A stretch of DNA of 64,000 nucleotides, taken from positions 526,609,137 through 526,673,136 of the forward strand of contig NC_081414.1 of NCBI RefSeq assembly GCF_030272615.1. Reading direction: 5' to 3'. Source of the stretch: Cryptomeria japonica. Its lineage: Eukaryota > Streptophyta > Pinopsida > Cupressales > Cupressaceae. The notes under the pieces were generated by a model, which searched no databases, was not told the origin of the DNA, and saw only the letters and a program-made list of their open reading frames with translations. Shown in pieces: positions 23,601 through 32,753 of the stretch (the first letter of the stretch is position 1; every line of letters begins with the position of its first letter). Position numbers and translations under genes: made by a program.

Positions 23601-25103
23601 AAAACATGACAAGCTACTACCCTACAAGCGAATGGTGGATGATTTCAAACAGTATTTTATGCATATCACCTTCGAGAAAATACCAAGGTTGAACAACAAA
23701 GCAGCCGATGCCATGGCTACTATCGCTTCATTACTACAAATTCCAGAGCAACAAAATCATTACGAGTTCTTGGTAGAGCAACTATTCTCCCCAGCTTATG
23801 ACCACTCTGAATCCCATGTTATCTATGCCTTGACTGGTTCAGATTCTCCGTTATATGGACCAATATACGACTACCTTAAGAACAATATCTTACCTATTGA
23901 CCAATCCGGTAACCAGAAACGTAATTTTATCTGGCAAGCTGCCCATTATACCCTTACCGCTGATACTTTGTATCGTCGAGGTCTAGATGGTACTCTTCTT
24001 CGTTGCCTTGATCGTAATGATTCTGATTCCGCTTTACACAAGCTTCACGAAGGTCTTTGTGGAACACATTCAAGTGGGACTACTCTTGCTAAAAAGCTTC
24101 TAAGGATGGCATACTACTAGCCTACAATGGAGAAAGACTCATACCACTTCGCCAAGAAATGCCCTAAATGTCAGATCCATGGCAATCTGATACATGCACC
24201 AACACAGGAACTACAGCCATTTACAACATCCTGGCCCTTTTGTCAGTGGGGACTAGACTTAGTTGGCAAAATTCATCCTTCATCTTCAAATGGATACAAG
24301 TTCATTATAAAGGCAACAGAATACTTTACCAAATGGATAGAAGCAGTTCCCATGACCACAGTGACTGGGAAACAAATTGCCTCTGTTATCCTAAATTATC
24401 TGATTTGCAAATATGGTATTCCAAGTTCAATCATCACAGATAATGGACGGCCTTTCAAAAACCAAGATGTACAAGAACTATGTGAAAAATTCAAAATCCA
24501 ACATCGGTTCTCTACTCCATACTACCCACAGGGAAATGGTCAAGCAGAAGCATCTAACAAGACAATACTAAAAATCCTAAAGAAAATAGTGAATGATACA
24601 GGAAAAGATTGGCATGTACAGCTTAATCCAGCACTTTGGGAATACAGAACCAGCATTCGTACACCTACAGGAGCAACACCATACTCATTGGTATATGGAT
24701 CAGAAGCCATTTTACCCCTGGAGGTAGAAATCCCATCTCTTAGAGTCTCTTTGAAAGGTTTAATCCCAGATGAAGAGTATCGAGTTAACCGACTGCAAGA
24801 ACTCGAACTATTAGATGAAAGACGTCAGCATGCTTACACTCATCTCAAAGCATATCAACAACGCATGTGCCGGAGCTACAACCACAAGGTCATCCCTCGC
24901 AACTTCAAAGTTGGTGACCTAGTCCTCAAAGAAAATCCAAGAAATCAGCAAGATCGAGAAAAGGGAAGTTTGAACCTAACTGGTTGGGTCCCTATGTCAT
25001 CATATCAGTCTATGGATCAGGTGCCTATCAGCTAACAACTTCAGAAGGGGATGTGCTCGACGAACCAACTAACAGCATCCATCTGAAGAAGTACTACACT
25101 TAA
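17641..25103 (+). pseudogene. E2 gag-pol polyprotein, 14 nonsense codons and one frameshift
   Basis: One frame runs from ATG 17641 (MSVTRSQRNQ, like other gypsy Gag starts) nearly to the end. Order: Gag capsid domain (about 18240-18800); CDFHCNKGHRMNDC, a C-X2-H-X4-H-X4-C variant of the zinc motif (19219-19260); aspartic protease with LIDGGAG (catalytic Asp codon 19876); G-patch-like MGYDGKGPIGKRKG (about 20610-20730); RT with YVDD at 22486-22497; RNase H with DISLGALLAQE (about 22950); a second RNase H with FDGSY (Asp 23371), EYEAL and YGDSQ, typical of Tat; integrase with HHCC zinc finger (about 24035-24180) and intact DDE triad (Asp 24256, Asp 24439, Glu 24547). In-frame stops begin at 18106, 19489, 20101, 20272, 20821, 21499, 21688, 22138, 22738, 22756, 22993, 23095, 23356 and 24118, all TGA or TAG. 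A one-base loss near 24950-24962 shifts the C-terminus, which then reads to TAA 25101. Confidence 0.92.
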
Positions 25104-26511
25104 GTAGCCTAATGCACGGAAAAAGCCAAAACAAGAAAAAAAATCAAAAAATCCAGAAAAAGCAAATAACAAAGTACAATAAAAGCAACTAGTGAAAACA
25201 TGGTAACAGGCGCTATTGTGAAAGAATGACTCCTCTATCTATCTCCATACCATTTTATCTGTATCCTTAAAACACTATCGGCCATCGCCCAACACTTAAC
25301 ACATATCCATTCAGGACATACTTAGTGTAGTCACTATCCTGGTCTATCCATATATATCCTCTTACCACATTCCACCATGGCTTGGAAATCACTGTACATA
25401 TTCTCATCAAGAGGCACACTCAGCTAGGGGCAATAAATCATCAAAACTTGCAAACATTCAAGACATCAAAACTATTTGCAAAATTCAGAAGCATTGCATC
25501 CAACAACCAAAACTACACTTCATAGCAAAGCAAAACAAAGAAACACAACAAAAACCAAGGATGGATGATTTTCTGAAGTACTACATGTTGCATTATCACA
25601 TAAAATCTTGACTATTTTTGCATTATTGAACTTTTTAAATTATTGGATTTTCTCCCTTTTCTCACTAAAATGCTTCACAGCTAGAGATCATGGGAAAACT
25701 CCAATATTTTCTTAGTCTTCTGTTTGGGAGGCGATCACTTGTACTGTGTGGATACTTGCCTCAAGACATGATACATCGAATATCACTGAAGGCATGATTC
25801 CACTTCACGCATACAAATGATTTAATCTTGTCTGTTTACGCAATCCGCACTCAGGTCGTCCTGGTTCAATTATACCTTTACGCTTGTGCTATCTTGCAAA
25901 ATCAAATATCATGTAAATTTTTCTCAGGTCATTATGGTTCAATTATACCATTGTGCTTGTATAAATTTTCAACATATCCTCAACAAATCAATGCTCAATG
26001 ATGATACCTACAAAGAAAGCAAGCAACATGTGGCTATATTGGATGGCAAATGCATAATAAGGATGCTACCAAAAACAATTAGTTGCATATCATTTTACCA
26101 TAGTTGCATATCATTTTACAATTAGTTGCATATCATTTTAACATAGTTGCATATCATTTTCCAATTAGTTGCATATCATTTTAAACTTAGTTACATATCA
26201 TTATCATACATCTCAAAGATACATTTCACAGCATATAAAATCATACATCTCATTTTCAAGATACATCTCACAAACATATCAAAGCATACATCCTGCATCA
26301 TACATTATATCATATGTTTAAGCATTGCATCATCATAAAGTAAAGAAAAAAACACATAAGCACATACATCCATATAACACACCACATGATCAAAGATAAT
26401 GATGCCGTATATATATATATCTCCAAAAATGATCAAAATGTACAAAATCTATCATCTTTGTGTCCAGTACAAAGAATACAATGATCTAAAATACAATAGA
26501 GACCACGTCTC
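25104..26511 (+). other. E2 region between integrase and the antisense ORF
   Basis: Non-coding and AT-rich, with no credible ORF. It contains an A-rich stretch (25120-25200), the word 'ggtcgtcctggttcaattatacc' recurring in diverged form near 25855 and 25926, the 21-bp tandem repeat at 26081-26202 and a run of 'acatctca/catacatc' words to about 26300. Confidence 0.5.
26081..26202 (+). repeat. 21-22 bp tandem repeat, six copies
   Basis: 'agttgcatatcatttta' plus a short variable linker, starting at about 26081, 26102, 26124, 26145, 26167 and 26189. The last copy is more diverged. Tandem repeats in this 3' region are known for Tat elements. Confidence 0.8.
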
Positions 26512-28443
26512 TCAAGTATGGCTATCCCCTGATGGAGATGGTCTGGCTCTAGATGTCCCCACCCCTGGATCTCCAAGGGGATCCTGTCTCGATGGCCCTG
26601 TCACACCTCGGCTCTCGGACCGCAACCCAGTATCTCGAGATCAACTAGATCTCGACTATGTGAAGCTCTGTACTCGGTGATCCCTAGGTACCGCAGCCTC
26701 ATAGTGTTGACGGTAGTACTCTGCCTCCTGAGCTCTCAAATATAGCTCTCTCAGGGTGTCTCTCATCGGACCACCCGCCGCTGCTCTCTGCACGCTCGTT
26801 GCAAGCTCCTCCGCTCGACCCCGCTGCTCTATCTCCATGTCTCTCTCAGTGGTCAACTGCGCAATCTACCACTGATATGTCAATACCTATGCCTGCAGCT
26901 GCTATACAGTCACTTGCAAGGTCTAAATCTGTGCATCCTCAACATGAGTGGGGATCCGAACCCGTAGCGGTACCTGTGTAGGGGCAACCCCTCTAACTCT
27001 GCCTGTCCTCGGTGTTGGAGGTGGGAGCACATCCATCCTCCTCCTCTGAGCTGGCCATATCACCTTGTTCATCCCCCCCACTATAGCTAGAACCTCTCCC
27101 ATCCTCCCCTCTCCACCGGCTCCAATGGCCAATCCGCCTCTCCCCCTGTCCATCACCGCCCGTCTGACTGCTCTCTCCAAACCTCTATCTCCTCTCCTCC
27201 CTCTATCTCCCCTCCTCCCCCGATCTCCTCTCCCTCGTCATCCTCCTCCACCATCTCCATCATCCTCATCATCTCCACCTCCCTCGTCATCATCATCATC
27301 AAATGTTGGCCCCATCTCCTCTGGATCCGATATCCTAACCACTGCTCGTGCGGCGAACAATCTCGTGAACTCATCTGTCATGCCCGCATCCAAAATCTCT
27401 GGGGCATAATCCCATATCTAGCCTGCCAAACTGACAAACTCCTCCATGGCCACCGCACTATCAATCGTCAGACCCCAATCTGGTATGTCCTGCCTCCGCC
27501 ATGCATATAAACAGGCCCTCTGAGGTATACCCTGGTGTCAACCAAACTGTCGCAAAACTCTGGTCACCACGAACCTCTCAATAACAAATGGAGTCCTCCC
27601 AATCAGGTATCTCATCATAAACACATAGGGCATCTCTAGCCTGTCCTCCGCCCACACCTCACACCCTGTATACAGTCGCCATGTGACCGTATCAATGTCA
27701 TTCAGCACTCTCCTCCAATGCTCTAGTTTGCCCAGCTTCCACTGGACAACTAGACCCCTGTACCCATAGGCATAGGCACGTCCAACGGGCCTATCTCTAT
27801 CTGCTAATGGCCTGGCTGCCGGAATGTGCTCCCAGCACCATACCTGTAAGAGCATCACGCCAGCTGACAAACTACCATAACCTAGGTATACCACCTCATG
27901 CAAGTCCTTGTACAAATGGGCTAGCATAGTCGATCCCCACGCGAACCTGTGGCCCTGTGTAACCATGTCCTCTAACACCAACCCCCATCCCATAGAGAAT
28001 CCCTTTGACTTGCAATTAGGACAAAGGAATCCACTTATAAACCCTGCCAGTACTGAAGGAAGCGGTGCATAATCCACGTCCAAGAACTCCTGCCAAGGGA
28101 TCTCATATCCGCATACTGTCTCATCCTGGAATATACGGTGAAGTGCCTCTGTGCCACCCTCCTCCGACTGCTCATAAGATAGTAGTGCACCTACTACTGG
28201 TATGCGCAGAATCCTGTAACAGTCCTCTGGTGTGACTATCATCTCACCTGTGGCAAAGTGGAAGGTGTTTGTGTCGCTGTGCCACCTCTCTGCGAGCGTT
28301 GTCAGTAACCCCCGGTTCATAGTGAACCGAGGCATATCCAACAGGGACGTCAAACCACATCTCTCAATAATATCCAGGTCGGCCTGTGTCAACCGTGGTA
28401 TCAAAGTCGAAGGCCTAGGAAATCACTCATGCGACTGAACCAT
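26512..28443 (-). pseudogene. Antisense extra ORF of E2: plant mobile domain (PMD) protein
   Basis: On the minus strand one frame can be followed from ATG at 28443 (MVQSHE) to TGA at 26512-26514, about 643 codons, with nine internal stops (28423, 27538, 27418, 26923, 26902, 26887, 26866, 26656, 26641; lowest plus coordinate of each codon), all TGA or TAG. The N-terminal ~300 residues fit the plant mobile domain (MAIN/MAIL1, 'aminotransferase-like'): FHFATGEMIVTPEDCYRIL, HRFAWGSTMLAHLYKDL and LLQVWCWEHIPAARPL are its usual landmarks. Next come an Asp/Glu/Gly-rich stretch, a Gln-rich probable coiled coil and a Ser/Arg/Pro tail. PMD proteins in plants act in gene and transposon silencing. Antisense extra ORFs of this kind in Tat elements have been described, as I recall. 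What it does for the element is unknown. Confidence 0.85.
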
Positions 28444-28580
28444 GCCCAATCGCTCCTGTCAACTAGCAAAACAAGTCCAATATCAGTTTTCCACATCAAA
28501 ACAACGATATCAAAATCAAAATCACATCAACAACATGAAACAATTTGCTCATTTACATCAAGTTCAACATCTTATCATTT

Positions 28581-28750
28581 CATATCAACTTGTAACACAA
28601 CTCAAGTTATCAAAAACCATATCAAAACTTGTAAAACAACTCAAGTCTCCAAATCACATAAACTTGTAAAACAACTCAAGTTTCCCACCCATATCAGCTT
28701 GTAAAACAACTCAAGTTTCCAACCCATATCAGCTTGTAACACAAATCAGG
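28581..28750 (+). repeat. 36-bp tandem repeat, about five copies
   Basis: 'catatcaacttgtaaaacaa' followed by 'ctcaagtttcc(aac)', starting near 28581, 28619, 28656, 28690 and 28725. It lies just upstream (relative to the antisense gene) of the PMD start, so it could be part of its promoter region or simply 3'-UTR repeat growth. Confidence 0.75.
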
Positions 28751-28949
28751 CTTCACACATTGAACTTGAAACAAAGTGCAAAAACAAATCATGCTTTGAT
28801 CAAACCAACACATTAATATCTATGCATAACTTGAAATATCGCAAATCAAAACAAGTTATATCAAAACTCATATTGGACAAATCAATAAAAACCATGACAG
28901 AAAAACACAACAATTTCACAAATCACCCCATCTCACAAAATTTTTCCTG

Positions 28950-29438
28950 ATGCGCTAAAACAGATTCTCTCTGCGCTAAGATACACCCATGCGCTAAGCT
29001 GTTTTTCCCATGTGCTAATCTATTTACCCTATGCGCTAGAATACCTCTACGCGCTATCCTTTTTCCCCAATGCGCCACCCAACCTACCCTATGCACTAAA
29101 ACCTATTTTTGCACTAACCTATACCTTGCTGACGCTACCTATTTGACCTTATGCGCTAGGTCTACCCTACGCGCTAAAACCCCTTACCCATGCAAACCCT
29201 TGTGACCCCTATGCGCTAGGTCTTACTCACGCGCTATCCTGTTAACCTTACGCGCTACCCTATGTTCGACATGCGCTACTTTCCCTCAATGCGCTAACCG
29301 AGAACTTCTATGCGCTAACCGAGAACTTCTATGTGCTACACTATTTTGTTTCGGACGCAACCCTAAAATTCAAACTTTATGCGCTACCTAAATTTTCATA
29401 TGCGCTAAATTGCGACTTTGACACACTAAACCGCTAAA
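28950..29438 (-). repeat. Array of ATGCGCTA octamers (TAGCGCAT on the minus strand)
   Basis: About twenty-five occurrences of (a)tgcgcta(a/g/c) and near variants, 15-30 bp apart. One 22-bp exact duplication ('ctaaccgagaacttctatg' block) lies at about 29298-29341; other spacers are unrelated. The octamer is the reverse complement of that in the two leader arrays. Confidence 0.8.
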
Positions 29439-29991
29439 ACCGAATTTCAAAAATAAAAAACTAACCAAAAATGACAAAATCAAAAATCAAAAAAGGGTCA
29501 AAAGTGTTGACTTACTGGTGGTCCATATGCGGCAGGTCTCTGGTACCTCCGTTCGCGCTCAAAACGATGCCTGGAATACGGAATAGGCATTTTGACTTCT
29601 CTCCAAATTCTTTTTCTCCAAAGTCAACAATGCACAAATGAATCAAATCAAAGCACTTTTCCCCTTTTATAGGAGAAAAATGAAATTAGGGTTAGGGAAC
29701 TGGGCATGTAATTTGCTCACGGTCTCCCTTATACCCTAAAACATGTAAATTATCAGGAGATGAATCAATTTCAACATTTCACATAGACACAATCATACAC
29801 ACCAAACACAAATCATAAAATCCAATCAAAATTTTCAAAATATTGATTCATCTCCCGAGGGGGCATCACGCATCAAATCAAATCTGGGGCACGACTTGCA
29901 AATCATAAAAGCAACACAAAAATTTCATTTGATCATAAATCACGATAACACATCATTTTCTTTGAAATAACATGTGCACACACGTCACTTC
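29439..29991 (+). other. E2 3' non-coding stretch before the PPT
   Basis: No gene. On the minus strand the segment about 29515-29660 (ending near 'cttttataggagaaaaatg') could be the promoter-proximal part of the antisense PMD transcript: 'ccttttataggag' reads CTCCTATAAAAGG on the minus strand, a good TATA box at about 29656-29668. That would place an antisense start near 29620-29640, about 1.2 kb upstream of the PMD ATG. Confidence 0.4.
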
Positions 29992-30005
29992 AAAGAGGGG
30001 CAAAA
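29992..30005 (+). other. E2 polypurine tract
   Basis: AAAGAGGGGCAAAA directly precedes the TG of the 3' LTR, the expected site of plus-strand priming. Confidence 0.85.
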
Positions 30006-31454
30006 TGTAGACGTATAAAAATGACCATATTCCTAAATGAATATTTTATGTTCATTTATCTATTTAATTAAATTAAATTTAATTAAATTTCCCACATTCT
30101 TCTGTTTAAATTAAGTAAATTACTCAATTTATTTAAATTAAATTCACTATACCATTTAATGAATAAATCATTTTATTCAATTAAATCCCTTCTATCCACT
30201 TTTAATTAAATTCAAATTTAATTAAATAAGTTATCCTAAATTGAATAAATCTAATTTATTTAATTTCCCCAATTTGCAACCAAATTGAATTAAATTAACT
30301 TTATTTCAATTAAATCCTATTATCCCTCCATCCACTTGCATTTTCCTACATCTCCCACTTGCATCCTAAAACCTATTCCTAAATTTCTTCTAGACCCTTC
30401 TAATCACTTCTAAATTAACCTAACCCATCTTCTAAACTTTGTCACATCCCTAAACAAAGGGAAGTCACTTCTCAAACCCTTAAAGTCTTTGATAACCATT
30501 AAAGGCTTCAAGTCTTCAACCACTTAATTTTCCAAAGTCTCCCAAACCATTAATGGTTAATTCAACCCTCTTACATGGTTAGAGACTTTTTGCCTAACTT
30601 AACCTTCATCCAACCCAGGGGTCTCTTCAAGCATTCATTGCTTTGACCATGGTTATTCCTTAATCATTTGCACAAGAGTTTATCCTTGGATTAACTCTTA
30701 ATCTAATGGGTAATCTTAACTTAAGCTTGACCCTTACCCTCTAGATAACCATAAGGTCTTCTCAGGCATTTAATGCCTCCAACCCCTTCTCTCAACCCAA
30801 TCCTATGTTGACAATTGTCATCATTTCATTGGTGCAAATTGCGAACATGGATTCCCAACTTTCAAACTCAACCCTTGATCAACTTTTTCAATCCTGACCA
30901 TCCATTGCCCTATGTTTGCTATAAATAGAGCTTTCATTCCTCCATTTTCATCATCCAAGTCTGTAGTATCATACTTATGCTCAAATACATTCAAGATTTC
31001 ATATATCATTTATGCTCATCATTTAGCCTCTCTTTTAACTAGGAATTAGTCTAAATATGCATGTTTAGAATGCTTTCTTTATCATTTAGCTCAATCATAG
31101 ACTAATATATCATGTTAGGATAGTATTTATACTAACCTTGTCATCTTATAATCTAGTTTATTGCATTTTAAGATCATGCACAGCTTAGGATGCATTTCAT
31201 TCTAAAATCTATCAAAACATCCCTCATTCTTGCATTTGCCATCCCTAAACCATTTTGCTCAGTGATTTGAGAGCAAAAACATTGGTTTGAGGGACCGTGT
31301 AAGATAGAGAACCATGGGACCAACCTTGGGAAGCTGAGTGATACTTCATTACTCCATAGCTTGCATCAAGAAGTCATGTGAGTGTGTGAGCAAGGCTCCC
31401 TAGAGCTCCATTTTTCACATATTGAGTTCTATCGACCCGCTTTTCCCGCATACA
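30006..31454 (+). repeat. E2 3' LTR
   Basis: 1,449 bp, ungapped match to the 5' LTR with 29 differences by hand count, including the TATA box at 30920-30928. It is followed at once by the target duplication ATTAT (31455-31459). Confidence 0.95.
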
Positions 31455-32090
31455 ATTATTATTGAATTTCTTTTACCAGTGTCTCCATAGTTCTCACAGA
31501 CATAGGTGCACCATTTTTGTAATAACTTTTGATATAATTATCCAAATTTAAAAAACTTCATATATTATTGTAGTGCACTTGATTCTTTACAATTTTAAAA
31601 AAAAATTATATTTTTCGATTTGTTTAGTGCAACTTATGCTTCGCGCATGAATAGGTACCTAATTTTTCAGGATGTGCTCAATTGGAAAAATCATAAAAAA
31701 AAAAAACTCAACAAAAAATTACAAAAAATACACATCTTCTAGTGCTCACTCTTAACTATCTTTCTGCCAAAGGATTTGTCAAAATACTAAATCTAACTAT
31801 GACTTTTTTGATGCGCACGTTAAACACTATGTTATGTTTTTTAGAAAAAATCACGGTCTTTTTTTTGTGCACGAAGGATTTGACCCCTTTAATCTTATCG
31901 AATTTTGAAAATTTTTAGTAGTTTGGAAACTAGATTTAGAGTACTACAATATTTTTTGTTTGATTATCTTCATATCTTGAGTGGATGACTTTCAAATTTT
32001 GCCTCCAAGTTAAGGTTCACCTGATTTCAGAAAAAAGAAAAAAAAAAAAAAAGTGTCCACTTATACCCCCCTTTTTTACCACCATCTTTG
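31455..32090. other. Short spacer between E2 and E3
   Basis: AT-rich, with poly-A (around 32038-32051) and poly-C/T runs, and no gene. It is the right-hand continuation of the target into which E2 inserted. Its border with the truncated E3 LTR at about 32091 shows no TSD. Confidence 0.4.
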
Positions 32091-32481
32091 TGCACTTACC
32101 CCTATATCAAAATGATCTAATCCAACTGACTTATATATCCTATACAGATTATCATGCCTTATGTCGGCTTACAAAGATAATTACAATATCAAATTACATG
32201 TCGCCTAGGTAACATAAATGCAGGAATATAAAAAACAATTATCGATTCCGGATCCAAGAGATGTCGGCCTCCAATACTGATAACCGTATTCTAAACCATG
32301 TCAGCCTACATTGTTGGTAACCAAAGAAATCCTTCTATCCTGACAGTGTCGATGCCAGTGTAGTGTATGTGAATTGCCTGTTGGTACACAACTGAACCAA
32401 AACATGAAGCTGGAACAAAATACCATGTTGCCATCAATGACAACATAGTGAAACCAACCAATTGAGTGTCAATTGCCAACA
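32091..32481 (-). repeat. E3 3' LTR, truncated
   Basis: It aligns with 44275-44662 (shared blocks such as 'tcaaaatgatctaatccaactgac' start and 'gaaaccaaccaattgagtgtc' near the end). On the minus strand it starts TGTTGGCAATTG at 32481. The outer ~540 bp of the LTR are missing, so no TSD can be read. Confidence 0.85.
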
Positions 32482-32493
32482 ATCTCCCCCTTT
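32482..32493 (-). other. E3 polypurine tract
   Basis: AAAGGGGGAGAT on the minus strand, adjacent to the 3' LTR start. The surrounding 27 bp (32482-32508) are identical to 50542-50568 of E6. Confidence 0.85.
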
Positions 32494-32753
32494 GGCATTG
32501 ATGGCAACACTCATGTGAAAAATGGTCAAGGTTTCATTTGTCGGTTCCATCCTTCCTGCTCCCCCTGAGCTGAATATCCATTAATGCAAAATAATTCATA
32601 CTCTCATATCTCCATATCTCCCCCTAATGTATACAACTTCTATTCTTTTTCACATCTATATCGCTCCCCCTTTGAAATCAATGCCATCAAAAATTCTAAA
32701 AATAATGTCAAAGATCCAAAACAAAATTGTACAATGAATATCCCAAAAATATC

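Larger units (their letters stand above)
13101..31454 (+). mobile_element. E2: complete Tat-lineage Ty3/gypsy retrotransposon (18,354 bp)
   Basis: LTRs of equal length (1,449 bp) begin TGTAGACG and end GCATACA. They are flanked by the 5-bp target duplication ATTAT at 13096-13100 and 31455-31459. A tRNA-Lys-type PBS follows the 5' LTR and a PPT precedes the 3' LTR. The coding order Gag, protease, G-patch, RT, RNase H, second RNase H, integrase, and an antisense extra ORF near the 3' end, are known features of the plant Tat lineage. A hand alignment of the LTRs gives 29 differences and no gaps in 1,449 bp (21 transitions, 8 transversions), about 2%. The coding frames are broken by many nonsense codons, so this copy cannot make its proteins. 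Confidence 0.95.

Noticed and set aside
27065-27409. Pro/Ser-rich plus-strand ORF of 114 codons
   Set aside because: Antisense shadow of the acidic low-complexity stretch of the PMD gene.
14659-29438. CRISPR-like appearance of the octamer arrays
   Set aside because: Repeat is only eight bases, spacers vary in length, no cas genes, and the setting is a plant retrotransposon.
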